Shown here: one piece after another, positions 11,107 to 24,503 of the stretch
How positions within the stretch are numbered: position 1 is the first letter of the stretch
Layout: each line of letters opens with the position of its first letter
Assembly: GCA_003991915.1 (NCBI GenBank)
Contig: RQTK01000210.1
Span: 185,838-249,837, forward strand
Reading direction: 5' to 3'
DNA from: Elysia chlorotica
Lineage: Eukaryota > Mollusca > Gastropoda > Plakobranchidae
DNA length: 64,000 bases
Program-made: the position numbers and the translations under genes
Notes under the pieces: model-generated
Told to the model about the DNA's origin: nothing
The model's database searches: none
Seen by the model: the letters and a program-made list of their open reading frames with translations, nothing else

Positions 11107-14100
11107 ATGGCGGCGCTTGTCCGCCTAACGGAACAGATGGATGATATTATTAATAATATATATGATCGAAAAAAGTGAGCTATCTAAAAATTACACTTAA
11201 AGCAAGAAAAATATATAGTTATAATCATGGATTCGTTAATCGACAAATGAACAAACAGTAAAAGTGCTAATTAAGTTATGGATCTAAATCTAGACTCGAC
11301 ATCTAGATCTAAATTTAGATTTATATCTATGCTTAGAATCACCCAAATATATAGCCTAGGTCACTAGACCTAGGTCTAGAGTCTATATAAGTAGGGTATA
11401 TTAAGATTTTTTTAGTTTTTATGTTTGCCCATAGGTTTTACGAGATTTGTAGACATAAAAGTGTACAAATAGAAATATACAAGATCTATACAAATTACAT
11501 TATTTTACTGTTCAGAGTATAATTTAGGACCCTTTAATTAACAGGTCTTCAACCTTGCACAAAGATAAAGATGACCAAATGCAAGACATATACCTTATGG
11601 AAAATCAGTAGGCCTAAACAAGATTCAAATTTTAAAAGGTTTAAGGAAATTTGCATCAATGCAATATGTTTTTTATTGTATTTAAGCCAAGCGGAAGAAG
11701 AACGTCTTTTAGAATATAAATCAGCAGTCAGAGTTCAAGCTTGGTTCAGAGCTTCTCGTGTCAGGAGTTATCTCAAGTAAGTAGAGATTTTAAGCTGATC
11801 GGTAAGAATTAAGTGACCTCAATTTCCCAGTCAAAATAATAGAGATATTGCACTTTCACTTTCAATCATCCTGATTTTAATAATGATGCATGTTGTTGAG
11901 TAAACAACTACAATCGCACACAATTATCTTAATTCTTCAAGATGGAATATTGTTTCAAAAAATGATAAAACTAATCTTATCAATCCAGGAACCCTTCTTT
12001 TTCAAATTGGATTGACTCTTTAAACTTTAAGGACTATGAAATTCTGATATTTTACACCTGCTTTAGTTAAAACAAAAAATAGACCAATACAATTTTCTCA
12101 ATTTTTTTTCTTTGAATGTATCTTTTGTTAGAATGTTCTTGACTTGTATCAGTATCATCATGGTTGCCCTTAACCTTTGGCAAGTTGTAAATATCTATAG
12201 TTAAGTAATATTTTCTATTATTTGTCGTTACCACTATTTAACTAGGCCTACTGTTTAAATTTCAGACATGCCAATGAGAGTGCAACAAAAGTTCAAAGAG
12301 CATGGCGTGGATTTTTAGGAAGGAGATATTTCCGCGTGTTACTAAAGGTATGTTACATATTGGTGCATAGAAAATAACATAAAATTATTTAAATAACCAA
12401 ATTTTAACCTATAGTTGTGTAGAGATTTTAATAAAATGTGCCTACTTGCGGTTCAGACTTACTTCAATGCTGAAATGATTAGGAAAAAAAAATTATTGTT
12501 AAATTTACATTGACATAATCAAATAATTTTACCAATTTGGCTCAAATTGTCTTGATATAGGCTTTGACTTTTTTATGTCTAAATCTGAACCAAGACTAGT
12601 CACATTGTGTAAGATGCTACATTCTTTCCTGCAAAAACACATAGAATTATCTGATTTGATTATTTTTGTAAAAAGAAGTACTCATAGCTTAGGTTTTTTA
12701 AAGGCATCAAAGATGCCTTAATCACTTGCTTCATAGGAGGGCAACATGATCCTTGGTCAAATTAGTGACATAGTCATGTTTTCTTCATTTGCTCTTTTTT
12801 TCTCCACAGAACACGCTCTTTATCATGAAGCTTAACCATTACAACAAAATGTCCTGCAAGGTAACAAATCAATCAATCAATGTTGGTAACCATTATTTTA
12901 GTATATTTAGTTGATTGAGAGTGTGTTTTTTTCTTTGAAATAATCAATTTTATTTATTTTGTTGTTGTTGTTAATGTTTAACATTTTCTCTGCTTTATTT
13001 ATTCTAATTTTAAAATAGAATGAAACTGTTTGATTAAGATATTCTGACATGTTAAATTTTAAAACCAAATATCTTTTTATGTATTTATATATTCTGTTTA
13101 GATTATTTTATGGATTCAGCACAACTTTGCAAGAATACTGCTTTCAAAATTATAATTTTCTTTAATTGTCTTAATAAAATTTTAGAATTCTATGCTTTAG
13201 CTATAAAAAAACCCCTCATTATTAGAACTTGGAGTAAAAACTTATATTCACTTATAGACAATTCTGTAAAAATTATCTGGTTTTAATTTCTCAGATTCAA
13301 AAAATTTGGAGAGGATATTATGTTAGGAAGTACATCTTCAATTACTACAGCAGGAGAAGATATCTAGAGGCTCTTCAAGTCAAGAATGAAACAATAAGGT
13401 ATTTCAACATGAGTAGTCTGTTTTCATACAAACTGTTTGCATTATTTGTCCATGCTGTGTGCCCTGAAATATATTGTACAATTTGACCTCAGTGGGGTCT
13501 TTAGTTTTGAGAGTAAGTTTTTATACCGCCATCACTAACTGCACAAAATCTACAATCTATTAAGGTATGTTATTTTACACCCCTGTAATAATTTTTTCTC
13601 TCTGTGGATAAGTTTTGCTTTAAAAGTCTAATTGAAGCCTTTTTTGTACTTTCTGTCTTTCAATTTCTATGTCCTTATTTATATTAGTGAGAAGTAAAAT
13701 ATGGTGCAAATTCATCAAACTCATTAGAGATAAGGTATAATCAAAAGGTGTTTTGATCCCACTTAGAGCTGAGCTTGCTGAGTTTGCAGAACAGCAGGAT
13801 GCAGCAAGGAAGCGTGAGGAGGAAAAGAATGAAAAGAAACGCCAGGAGTATAAGGCAAGAAAGATGCACCATCTGGTCAGCACTGAAGTTATGCCTGGCA
13901 TCTACAACTCGCCTTTCTTACCGTAAGTTGAAATAAATTTTTCCATGGATATGAGATCCGCCACCATTTAAAAAAAAATATATTAAAATTGTGAAACATA
14001 TATGAACAATTTAAATTGAAAACTGAAAGAGAGTTATTACAAAACTAGAATGGATAGCACAGCCTTTAGTTCTATTCTTTATATTGGAAAAAAAAGACTT

Positions 14101-17100
14101 TAAAAGTAACATGACTTATGACTTAACTCCTTATCTTAAAGTTAGAACTTAAATAAAATCTTTTATTCATAATTCTCTTTAAGTGTGCTTGCTCAGTATA
14201 TCTGTGAAATGTACAACGGTCATTAACAAATATCTAATTTTTAATGTGGTTTCGTGTTACCTTTTCAATTTTCCTTGTATTCTCACCTATCCAACAATAT
14301 AACTGTTACTGTGCTGACATGCCGTAAAAACAAACCCACTCATCTAAGCAACTTGCAAAAGTTGAGAATAATTTTTATCATTTAATTATGCTAAAAGCAT
14401 TTTTAAAACTTAAAAACAGCTTTCATTCACAACCGAAATAAGTGGTTTTAGTAATTACAATCTACACTTGTGAATCTCCTTTTTTCAGTTATCCTTCTGA
14501 AGTGGAATACTTATTGCGGAGTGTGAAGCCCTTGATCAGGAAGAAGACTCCAGATAAGGAGCCAAAGTTTGATCCTGTCTGTGCCAGCTACAACCCTAAG
14601 CCTCCTACTGTACTTCCTCCAATCCCACAGAAACCTCAGGTAAGACTTTTGCACGATCAGAAGTTAATTTAGGATTTACCATCAACCAAAATTTATACTG
14701 ATTTAATAGATAGGCCTAGTATTTGAAGCTTTTATGCAAATTTTGAGTGAATTTATCAAATAAGTTGAAGCCACCTGGAAACAGTAACTCAGTATTTTTT
14801 ATTGTTTTTTTTTGTTTTTGTTTTGGTTAAGGGCATACTTTTAGAGTAGACAATTTAATAGATATAGCATTTAATCTGCGAAAAAGGTCAAAAGAGCTAC
14901 CTACAACTCATACTATATCTTATTGTTTTGAATACTCCAGAAAAGGTGTTTAATATATAATTATATATACACTAAAGAATGTATAATATATGTATATATA
15001 TATATATATATATATAAAGTTACCTTCTTTGTACTTACAAACTAATATGAACATGATTGTTTTAAAATTTTAATTTAAATGTACATAATGCTGTAAAAGC
15101 ATTTTTTTCACATGTGTATTAAACTAAGTGTTTTTTGTTTTTTTTTAATTGTTGCTCAGGGTCCATTCCGTGAGCCTGCAGATGTGCAGAAGCAGCGCTA
15201 TAAACCATTTCAGCCCAGTCTTCGTGTGGCTACAGACTTTCTCTCTCTTGAGAAAGCCAGACAGCAGCTCAAGGATGCTGAGTGGATCACAAGGATTAAT
15301 GATAACATGTGAGTTTTGCGGCACAGCATGACTAGTGGTTGTCATTATTATATTTAGTTCTCATCTGCTAGAATACCAATTTTAAGACATGCCAAATTAT
15401 TTTCATCACTGTTGTCAGGAAACTATTAACTCTCACTTTCAGCTTCTGCTTCAAGTGTTGGGCTTCGCCATCATTGTTTGAATAGGGCCAAGAGAGGCAC
15501 GGCAATGCTTTGGTATGCTTGACTCGTTCAGGATCTATCCAGTGTTATGTTGGATGAAACTAGGTCTACCTGGTGCTGCTACTTAACTTTTTGTTGACAA
15601 GACTTACTGCATTTCATTTTTCTGACAGTAAACAATCTGTATGTTGTTATCACTTTGATGTTTATGGCCAATAGTCCAAGCAAATTGACATTTAATTTGA
15701 ATAAGAGATGGTGTTTGTTTGGCAAAGAAGGTAAGACATGAAAGTATGAAATAGTGAGAGGTTCCACAGGGAAGATTTTGCGTAAGAGGATCAGGATAAT
15801 AAAGGTGGTTGCTTCCTTCTTTAAATCTTAGTATAAACTCTGCATGACAGTTATTTCAATGGACAAATAGAGTGAGCAAGCTTCTTGCTGGTTCTCTGTA
15901 CAAATAGCACTGTGAGCTCTTTTTGTGTAACGTTTCACTACAACTAAAGTCTCTAATAATATCTTAATAGCCACATGATAAATTTTGTTTGGTTACAGTT
16001 AACTACAAACTAGCAAGGTAAGCACAGCTCATGATAGGTATATTGTGAACAAATCACAAGCAGAGTATGTTTCTACCGTAACACACAAAACAAACATCTT
16101 TTACCATTGCCTTCAGCACCTATTTTTATGAATTTTACCTGTACTATGGAGATAACTTTCACTGCCCTCTGGCTGATGAAGAAAAAAACAAATTGGTTCT
16201 TGTGTCGTCTTGTGTATGTTTTGTGAGAGACGTCGACCTTTACACACTGATTTTTCAATTATTTTTTGTTTTGTTTTCTTTTCTTTTGCTGTTTGTTCAA
16301 GATTTAAATAAGAAACTGTAAATATTGCCAAGATGTATAGCTCATACTGTGTATTCCTGAATACTGACAATAAATAAAAAATTAAAAGGTGTAATTATAA
16401 CCCCTCTCCCCCCCTTGGGTGATATATCATTACTTAAATTTGGTTTCTCAAACCATTAACTGTCTATTTAGATTTCTTGTTCAACATCATTTACTTTAAA
16501 TTTCAACAAAAGCTCAATTTTATGTGAGAAACAAAGCATAAGCCCCTACTAAAACAACTCAGTGTCTCTCACCTTAGTCTCATAGGAGTATACTGCACGG
16601 AGACACTTAAAGTTTACAAATGTTGACACTACTATTTTACTAGCACAGCTGTTCTCGATTTTTTTGTTATATTCAGTGTAAATGCCTTATAATTCATCCC
16701 CTTGAAATGAGTTGTGAAAAGATCTCTAAGATAATAAATAAAGAAACTAATGTCACTATTTCAAGAGAAGATGAAACTACATCTTTGAATGAAATAATAC
16801 ATACATTTTTATGCTCTTGGATTTTTTCGCTTCCCAGATTACAACCTTTTACCCACCGCTCAGTACCATACGAGCCTCTACTTCACACTACATCTAAATT
16901 TGGGCACCTTCCCTATGGCACAAAGTTCTTCAGACATGAATACATTGACAGGCATGTTGTGCCGCAGGTAAATTATAATTTGTCTCTTAAAATCATTTTT
17001 GTAAGACAAGATTCATTTTACACAGCCATGCCTTTTTACAATTAAGTAGGGCTGAGATGATAAACAATACTTCCAATCTTTGTAGCAAATTGCAATTTCC

Positions 17101-17515
17101 TTTATGACACATCAGTGCTCTGGAAAATGTTAAGCTAAACATTCAAAAGATTAATACAAAGAATAATTTAAAATGCGTACTCATTAAAATCATGGCCATC
17201 AGCTCTAGAAGCAAAGTTTGTGCCATTAGTAAACTTTGTTTAATTTTTAGATAGTGTGCAGAAACTCACAGGGGAGCTAGATAACAGTCTTCAGAGAAGA
17301 AAACTCCCGTATCACATGAGAAGCGAAGTTTGTGCCGAACATTTTTAGTTAATTTGAAGTTGAGTATAGTTAAGTGTATGCTTAGTATAAAATCATATTA
17401 CTGATTTTCTCTTACATTGGTCTTTTTTCTTTTTTTTCAGAACTTCAAAACTTTGGTTCCCCCTATTCCTATTTTTGACAAACTCAATGATACCTACTCC
17501 CAAGGTCAAGTTTAG
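11107..17515 (+). CDS. SPATA17: Spermatogenesis-associated protein 17 (IQ-motif protein)
   Basis: Ten exons: 11107-11174, 11687-11776, 12266-12347, 12810-12860, 13295-13398, 13767-13922, 14489-14639, 15160-15308, 16838-16967, 17441-17515. All introns are GT-AG and all junctions keep frame, giving 351 aa against about 361 in human. Three IQ motifs, which bind calmodulin or light chains, are visible: about 36-52 (AVRVQAWFRASRVRSYL), 60-76 (TKVQRAWRGFLGRRYF) and 97-114 (IQKIWRGYYVRKYIFNYY). A charged helix follows (KREEEKNEKKRQEYKARKMH), then the family landmark MPGIYNSPF and later GPFREPADVQKQRYKPFQP and INDN. The start has a good context (AAG before ATGG). In vertebrates the protein is linked to sperm and motile cilia; that role here is inferred from homology. 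It shares a bidirectional promoter with the small gene upstream. Confidence 0.93.
14990..15016. repeat. (TA)n microsatellite in SPATA17 intron 7
   Basis: Short TATATA run with no effect on the exons. Confidence 0.85.
15309..16837 (+). other. SPATA17 intron 8, no gene seen
   Basis: The 1.5-kb intron holds no supported exon. Short frames on both strands lack splice or similarity support. Confidence 0.7.
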
Positions 17516-19360
17516 TTATTTTATGTGCTTCATACAGCTTTTTTTTCTAGTATCTTTTTATCACCACAATTGCTTTGTAAACCAATTATCCTTGTATAGT
17601 ACAAAAAGTAAATACAATCAGAAAAATGGATACTGCCCTTTGAACAATGGGATTTGTCTGAAAACTTTTAGAAAATTTTAAAAAGAATTTGCTACATACT
17701 CCTTTTAAAGTTGATTGATTAATTTTTTTTTTAATCATAGATTCTGATAATGGCACTGAAACAAGTCATCACATATGACTCATTTCATGCTTTTTTGTAT
17801 TTTGTTTCTTTATTTTTCAATTTTTGTTTTGTAACAGTCCAGAATATTTTTACTAGTATACTTTTGTGTAGTGTAAATTTTACACGCCTCTATTAAAAAA
17901 AGTATGCTATTTAAATATTTCTATAGTCAAATCTACTAGCTGAGATGTACATTTTTGTACATCACATACTTTTCCAATTCTGGACCTTTTAGCTCTTATA
18001 ATAAATGCCTGGAATGAGTAGAGCTAAAAAAAACCAACTGTTGTGTAATTGTACAAAGACCTTCTGGAAAATGAATAAATCTAACTTCCAAATGACACAT
18101 TTGTACAATTTTTTGTGTGTGCTTTGACCTTAAAATATCTATACATGCGACTCATACTTTTTGTTTTTGTTCTTGATTTAGGTAAAACATTTATTTGATG
18201 TATTTTAAAGGAACAAATTAACAAAATACCTAGCACCTTAATAAAAAGTACAAGTAAAAGGTCAGAAAATTATAACTATTCAGATGTAACTTTTTTGTGC
18301 ACTAATCAGTGCAAGGTTTAATTAAATCGTTTCCATGATATTTTAAGGCTCTGGTCTGCCATGTAATTTACTAGATATAACAATTCACACCATATGTAAA
18401 GAAAATGATACCTCCTAACTGACAGTGGGTGCCTTAGAGCAGAGCAATAAATCAACTTATTGTCAGTTATCATAATTTACTTAAGCAGCTAACAAAGGTC
18501 CTGTCATAAGTTTCATGAAGTTATTTTCATGAATGAGTTTTCATACAATTATTTTTCTTTAAATGAATGAGTTTCCATAAAATTGTTTCACTTTAAACAG
18601 ATCAGTTTTCAAAACCTATTTCTATGAAAAACGTGCTCAGAGATAATTGGACATATTCTCTATAAACACTTTCTACTAGTTTTTAGCAATTTGATCAAAT
18701 AGTATTCAGTATTGATAAAAATGCAGAGGTTCAATACTTTGAGTAACATAAACACTTTTTACACGCAAAGCTACTTTTTATGAATAAAAGCAGATGGCAT
18801 TTTAGTAGTGCAGTTATAAAAACACTTGTATTCACTATAAAAAAAATCCTTTTTTTCAAAACAGCTTTATTTGACAAAAAGGAAATGACAACATTGCTGG
18901 GGACGGAATTCGAATTAAAAACATTCATTTAGATAAATATTATCATTATGGTCTTTGTACAAAATAATATGCACTTATGTATGTTTCAAAAAGACAAATG
19001 TGAAATGAACCATTGAATGGACACAATATTTTTGAAGGCATAACATTTTTACAGACATGTCAAATTAACATTCACTCAAAGTAAGAAAAGGATAGTGATA
19101 CAAATTATTCCCTCATATATATTAAGGTTTACTTTTGATACAGAAAATACTCTCATGCTTGTTATTTTCTGTAAGCATGAGCTTGTCTACCCTTCACTGT
19201 TACTATGTGCCTAAACATTATGAATCACAGCCAAGCTTTTAATAGGTATCATGCCTAAAAGAAAAATAATACAATTTTAAAAGGAACAGTATCATAAATG
19301 TGTTGCAATGTACTTAAATCTGCAATTAACGAGAACGAGAACATCTCGACATATTTGTTT
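17516..19360. other. Convergent intergenic region of SPATA17 and IFT43
   Basis: The two genes end tail-to-tail here. AATAAA at 18000-18005 (plus) is a candidate poly(A) signal for SPATA17, about 485 nt after its stop. TTTATT at 18866-18871, AATAAA on the minus strand, is a candidate for IFT43. Both are guesses because the region is AT-rich and such hexamers are common. No repeat or RNA gene was recognised. Confidence 0.45.
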
Positions 19361-19621
19361 TCACTGCTCTGCCTCTGCTTTTTCATCATGGTCTTCCATA
19401 TTTGACTTTTCCCATTCAGTTCTCAGTTCAGAGGAAACCTCTGTGAATAAGCGGTCCCAGTCCCATGGTTTGTCATCCTATGGTGTGGGATGAAAAAGAA
19501 AAAAAGAAATAGCTGAAAAATTGTTTCATGTCTGTATGTTTAATGAATTGATTCATGTAAGCAGATAGTGAGAGTATATTATTATAAAAAAAAAATAAAA
19601 AAGTAAAAATAAGATCCTAGG

Positions 19622-19698
<77 letters not shown>

Positions 19699-22439
19699 GA
19701 CACAGACACAGAGTGTGTGTATTATATTATAGTGATTAAAAAAATGTACAGCTTTATAACACCCAATTGGGTGTGTAGGAGTCCAATGGACAAAAATTGG
19801 ATTCTGAAATTTGATACCCATAGCAAAACCCTCAGTTTACCAGTCCACAACACATGAACGTATGTGTGTTAAGACTGCCCCATAAAAAGGCAGACAAAAT
19901 TATGCAGCTCACTGGTAAAGTGAGAACCAGCAGCTGTTTGTGTAAGTGAAGCAGGTAAAGGCTACACTTTTATAAACTGGAGGGCTTGGGAGGAGATGGA
20001 ACAACAACTTAATTTTTCCTGATGTGCTGATCCATTGGAATTGATCACTGCCAAATACCTACTCTACACTATACACACACACACACACGCACGCACGCAC
20101 GCACACACACACACCTGTATCAGAAGCTGATGTTCTACCCCAAAGCCAGTGAGAATTTGCCTCTAATACATTCCACTCAATGTGCTGATCCATTAGAGTT
20201 GATCACTGCCAAATACCTACTCTATACTATACACACACACAAAAAGAACATTAGCTCTGTTCTCCATGTCTCGATTTCTGCCCTAACATCCATTCCGCCC
20301 CTCTTTTTCCAAAGGGAAAACAGATTGTCACTTCATCTGTATAATGCCTTATCTTATTTCTAAAATACTAAATAGAGTGTTTAAGAAATGATATACATGT
20401 ATGTCATTTTACAACCAAGGTGATGAGATGCTTGTTGCTTTCATTTGAGACATTAATTCATAATAATTATAAATATATATGTCAAGCTTTAATTTTAAAA
20501 TTAACAAGAGCACACTTTGGAAATGACTACAACGTTAATATATGACTCTGTGTTTAAATGCTAAATTGGTTATGTATCCACATTATTTTCTTTAGAATTT
20601 ATTTTGTTTGTGACCCTATTAAACCCCAGTATTAATTCTAGGTATGATGTATTGCAAGACACTTTTTCACACTCACTGTCTGTTTCTCTTAAGGAGAAGG
20701 AAATAGCAAAGTGCTATAAACTTAGAGAGGAATAAAGGCAGGTTCTAATGTAAAAAATACCTTTAGTCTGTGGTCTAAGTTAAAGACAGCCTTGTACTTA
20801 CTACCCCTGAGAGTTAGTAGCGTTCTTATGACACAATCATATAGTGTAAGTTAACACCTTGAGTAGTTGTATTCGAGTTGGTTTAACATCCAACATCATC
20901 ACTATATAGGCTATATTGTGGACGGACCCCAAGACTAACGTCTGACAATGTTATGTGCTGCCACACACGTGACAGGGCGGAGATACCATGACTCCTGTCT
21001 CAGACGGTCTTATTAAACTGACACAGACCCAACCAGTAGGGAGCAAAATCACCAGGGCTCGAACCATGGACCTCCTGCGTCAGAAGCTGATGTTCTACCC
21101 CAAGGCCACCGCGAATTTGCCTCTTACACATTCCACTCACCTCTATAATATCCTCAGCAGGTGACAAACCTTTCGTGAGTAGTTTAAGATCAATATCATT
21201 GTCCTGAGGAAGAAAAAAAAATGAAAACAGTCAAAAAATCACAAGTGAAAGTTGCAGCTACAGAGTTTTCATGCTGCATAAAGTTAAAACTATGAACAAC
21301 TACGCTGCTAAAGGGAAAATGTCACATCCGATATAGTAGAGACGTTTGTGAAAAAAGCTACGGATTATGGGAGGATCTCGCCATTAGAGCTTGATGGCTA
21401 TTTGAATTGAAGCCATACAATATTTGGCAATACTACTCAATAAAAACGCTAATAAAAAGTGATTAATTACAGATGTATTAAGCAACATACCTTTCAAAAT
21501 AAAACTGATTCTCATTTTTTCTCCTAAAAATATGCCTAATTGTTGTAATAGATTCAGTCAATGAAGCTAGCCCTACTATGAAAAGGAGCATTGCTTTGGA
21601 CTCCCAATTGGGAGGAACTTGATTCGAATGCATGATTAGGCAAATTTATTTGTTGTATTTCGTGCCCTATTGATTGGGTATGTTTTAATACGACATGACC
21701 GACTGAGATAGTAGTATCCCAAAACTGTCTATGTGTGACAGCACGTAAAATTGTCAGACTTTATTCTTGGGACCCTATGCCATATTAAAGAATCCCTATT
21801 GGGAACCTGATACACACTTTTCTATTGTACCCAAAGCATTTAAACAGACGAAGCTGTTATAATCAACAAAACTTCAAATAACAAGATGGAAAATTGATGC
21901 GAACCAGGGTGAGGAAAGCTGCCTGTCTGAGCAGATCATTGTCAAGCTCTCTGTACGTTGCTACTCGGTTGATTGCGACACTGAGGAAGGATGTTGTTGG
22001 GTTAGAACATGTTGAAGGCTTACTGCTACTTAGACAAAAAATTGGAAAGAATGGCTGTGACTTTGTTTATTTTGAACACATAATGGAAACATAATTTCCG
22101 CTGACAAGTTGATAGAAACAAAGCGAAAAAAATTATTAAAAGTCTTATTCATATTATGTTTAGGTAAAATGTCTGTATATTTTTATGTAAAAAATGTATC
22201 AATCGAGAGGCATCCTTTCATCCATATCACAAAGACCTAATTTATGTTCCTGTTCCATTTCCCTCACATAACTAATCGAAATTCAACACTGTCCATGTTT
22301 AAACCAGTGAAATTGCACCATCCATGTTAAAACCAGTGAAATTGTAATTGTTTTACTGGTACAGTTTTTGTTTTTAACCATAAATATGCTGCTGTAGTAG
22401 TAGAAGTAGAGGAAGTAGTTCATTGTATAACCCCCCCCC

Positions 22440-22486
<47 letters not shown>

Positions 22487-24450
22487 CTACAAAAAAAAAA
22501 CAACAACAAAAAACCAACCAACCAACCAACCAACCGCACAAAACGAAGGAAATTACTTTGGTGCTGATGCAACTTTTGTGGTCATGTCCTCCTCTTGTTG
22601 CTCCTCCAGCTCGGGAATCACAGGAATGTCTGTAGTGGGTTTGGGCGAGGAGAAATCATAACAAAGTTAGTGCCTTATGATGTCGCAGAACAAATCCTAC
22701 TTTAGGCACAATGTCTGTAGTGGGTGTGGGCGAGGACAAATCATAACAACTAAGTCAGAACTAGAACCTTTTGATGTCGCAGAACAAATCCTACTTTAGG
22801 CACAATGTCATACTGTAATTGAACTGTTTGACATAAGACGACAAAACAAAATTTAGAGATATATCTCATAATGTGTCAAACTGATGTCAAACTCTGCTCA
22901 GTCGACCCTTTGTTGAAAATTATCTCTCAAGTAGTTTGGTAGTGCATTTCCAAGGTTATTATATATGTAATTTAAAAAAAAATTCATCTGATATTAACTT
23001 TGTCAAATAATTTAATTTTATTTATAAAAGTCTAAATATTCATAATCGTATATGAATTTATAAGAAATTTTCTATATTTTTCAGAGAAAAATCACAAGTA
23101 TTTAAAAAAAGTACTTTATTCTCACATTTATTTTACATGTAAAGCACTATGAGCGTTATAGAAACAACTGCAAACAGCCTGAACATTATACAAATGTTCA
23201 AAGTCTTACCATCGTCAGACTCTTCCTTGTCAGGGCTGCCTTGTTTTAGCCGATCACTGGGAGATCAAGAAGAAAAACATAATCATCCTCATTATCTTAA
23301 AGTCATTTTTCGACCAATGCTGACCAAAAACAGTATTTATGTTCTGAATTTTATTTGAGTTGATGTTTAAAAGGTTTCACTGAACATAGTTTCACACTAT
23401 TTCAATTGAAAAAAAAAAAGAAAAAGAAGTTTGATGCACTTTATGAATCAGCTCAACTCAAAATCAATATCTACATTTTGGTTAAAACCGTTAAAAAAAA
23501 AAGGAAAACAGTTAATAACAAATGAAATTTAAAAAAAAAGCTACCACTTACTTCCCATTGTGATCAAACATTGTTCTACTGATACAAAACTGGCAAGTAC
23601 CGTTATCATTTAAAACATGCTTGAAATATGTGCTTTATCCTCAAAAATCTGTTTTCATGATAGCATTATTAGATTCTATAAAGTCATAATAAATTATTGA
23701 TTAAGAAAAATCAAAAGTTTATACACAAAAACAGAAGTTTAATAGAACCATTCCTTTTTATTTTTAAGTAAACATAATTCCTTAACTGAAAGGTTTTCAA
23801 CATATATGTTACACGTTATACCTCTGAATGGGGATAAAAGGGATAATATGCGTAATTATATAAAAAAACAAATTCAATTTAGTAGACCATATAAAAACTA
23901 AAATTGAGCGCAGTTCCCTTTAAAAACACAATCATAAACCTAGCATTAACATATGTTACACACCAAACTGATTTGACATAACAGCACAAGAGATATTTTT
24001 TGTCTATGTTTAAACTTAATACCAGTGCATAATATCCATGCACAAATTATTGTGCCAATAAACAGTTAGTATGTAAAAAAAAAAGTCAGTTTAAACCTCA
24101 CAGCAAAAATGAATATAAATACATCCCAAGTTAGTGATGTTACATACAATAAAGTATATCAGTATATATACAATAATGAGCAGTTCAATTATAACTCCAA
24201 GAATCTAAAGTGTTATATGAGGTGATAGAAAAAAACTCTTGCTAATGCACGGGATATGAATATTTTTGGCTACCAACAATGTATTGGTTTTTTTTCACCA
24301 CGAACGCCAAAGAAAAATTCATATTCACACAAGAAAACGGAAGAGGAATAATGAGAGAAGAGAAATAAAACTATAAAGACTAATGCGTTTGAAAGAAAAT
24401 AGACAGAAAGGGAGATAAAGAGGGAGAGGGAGAGGGAGAGAAAGAGAGAG

Positions 24451-24503
<53 letters not shown>

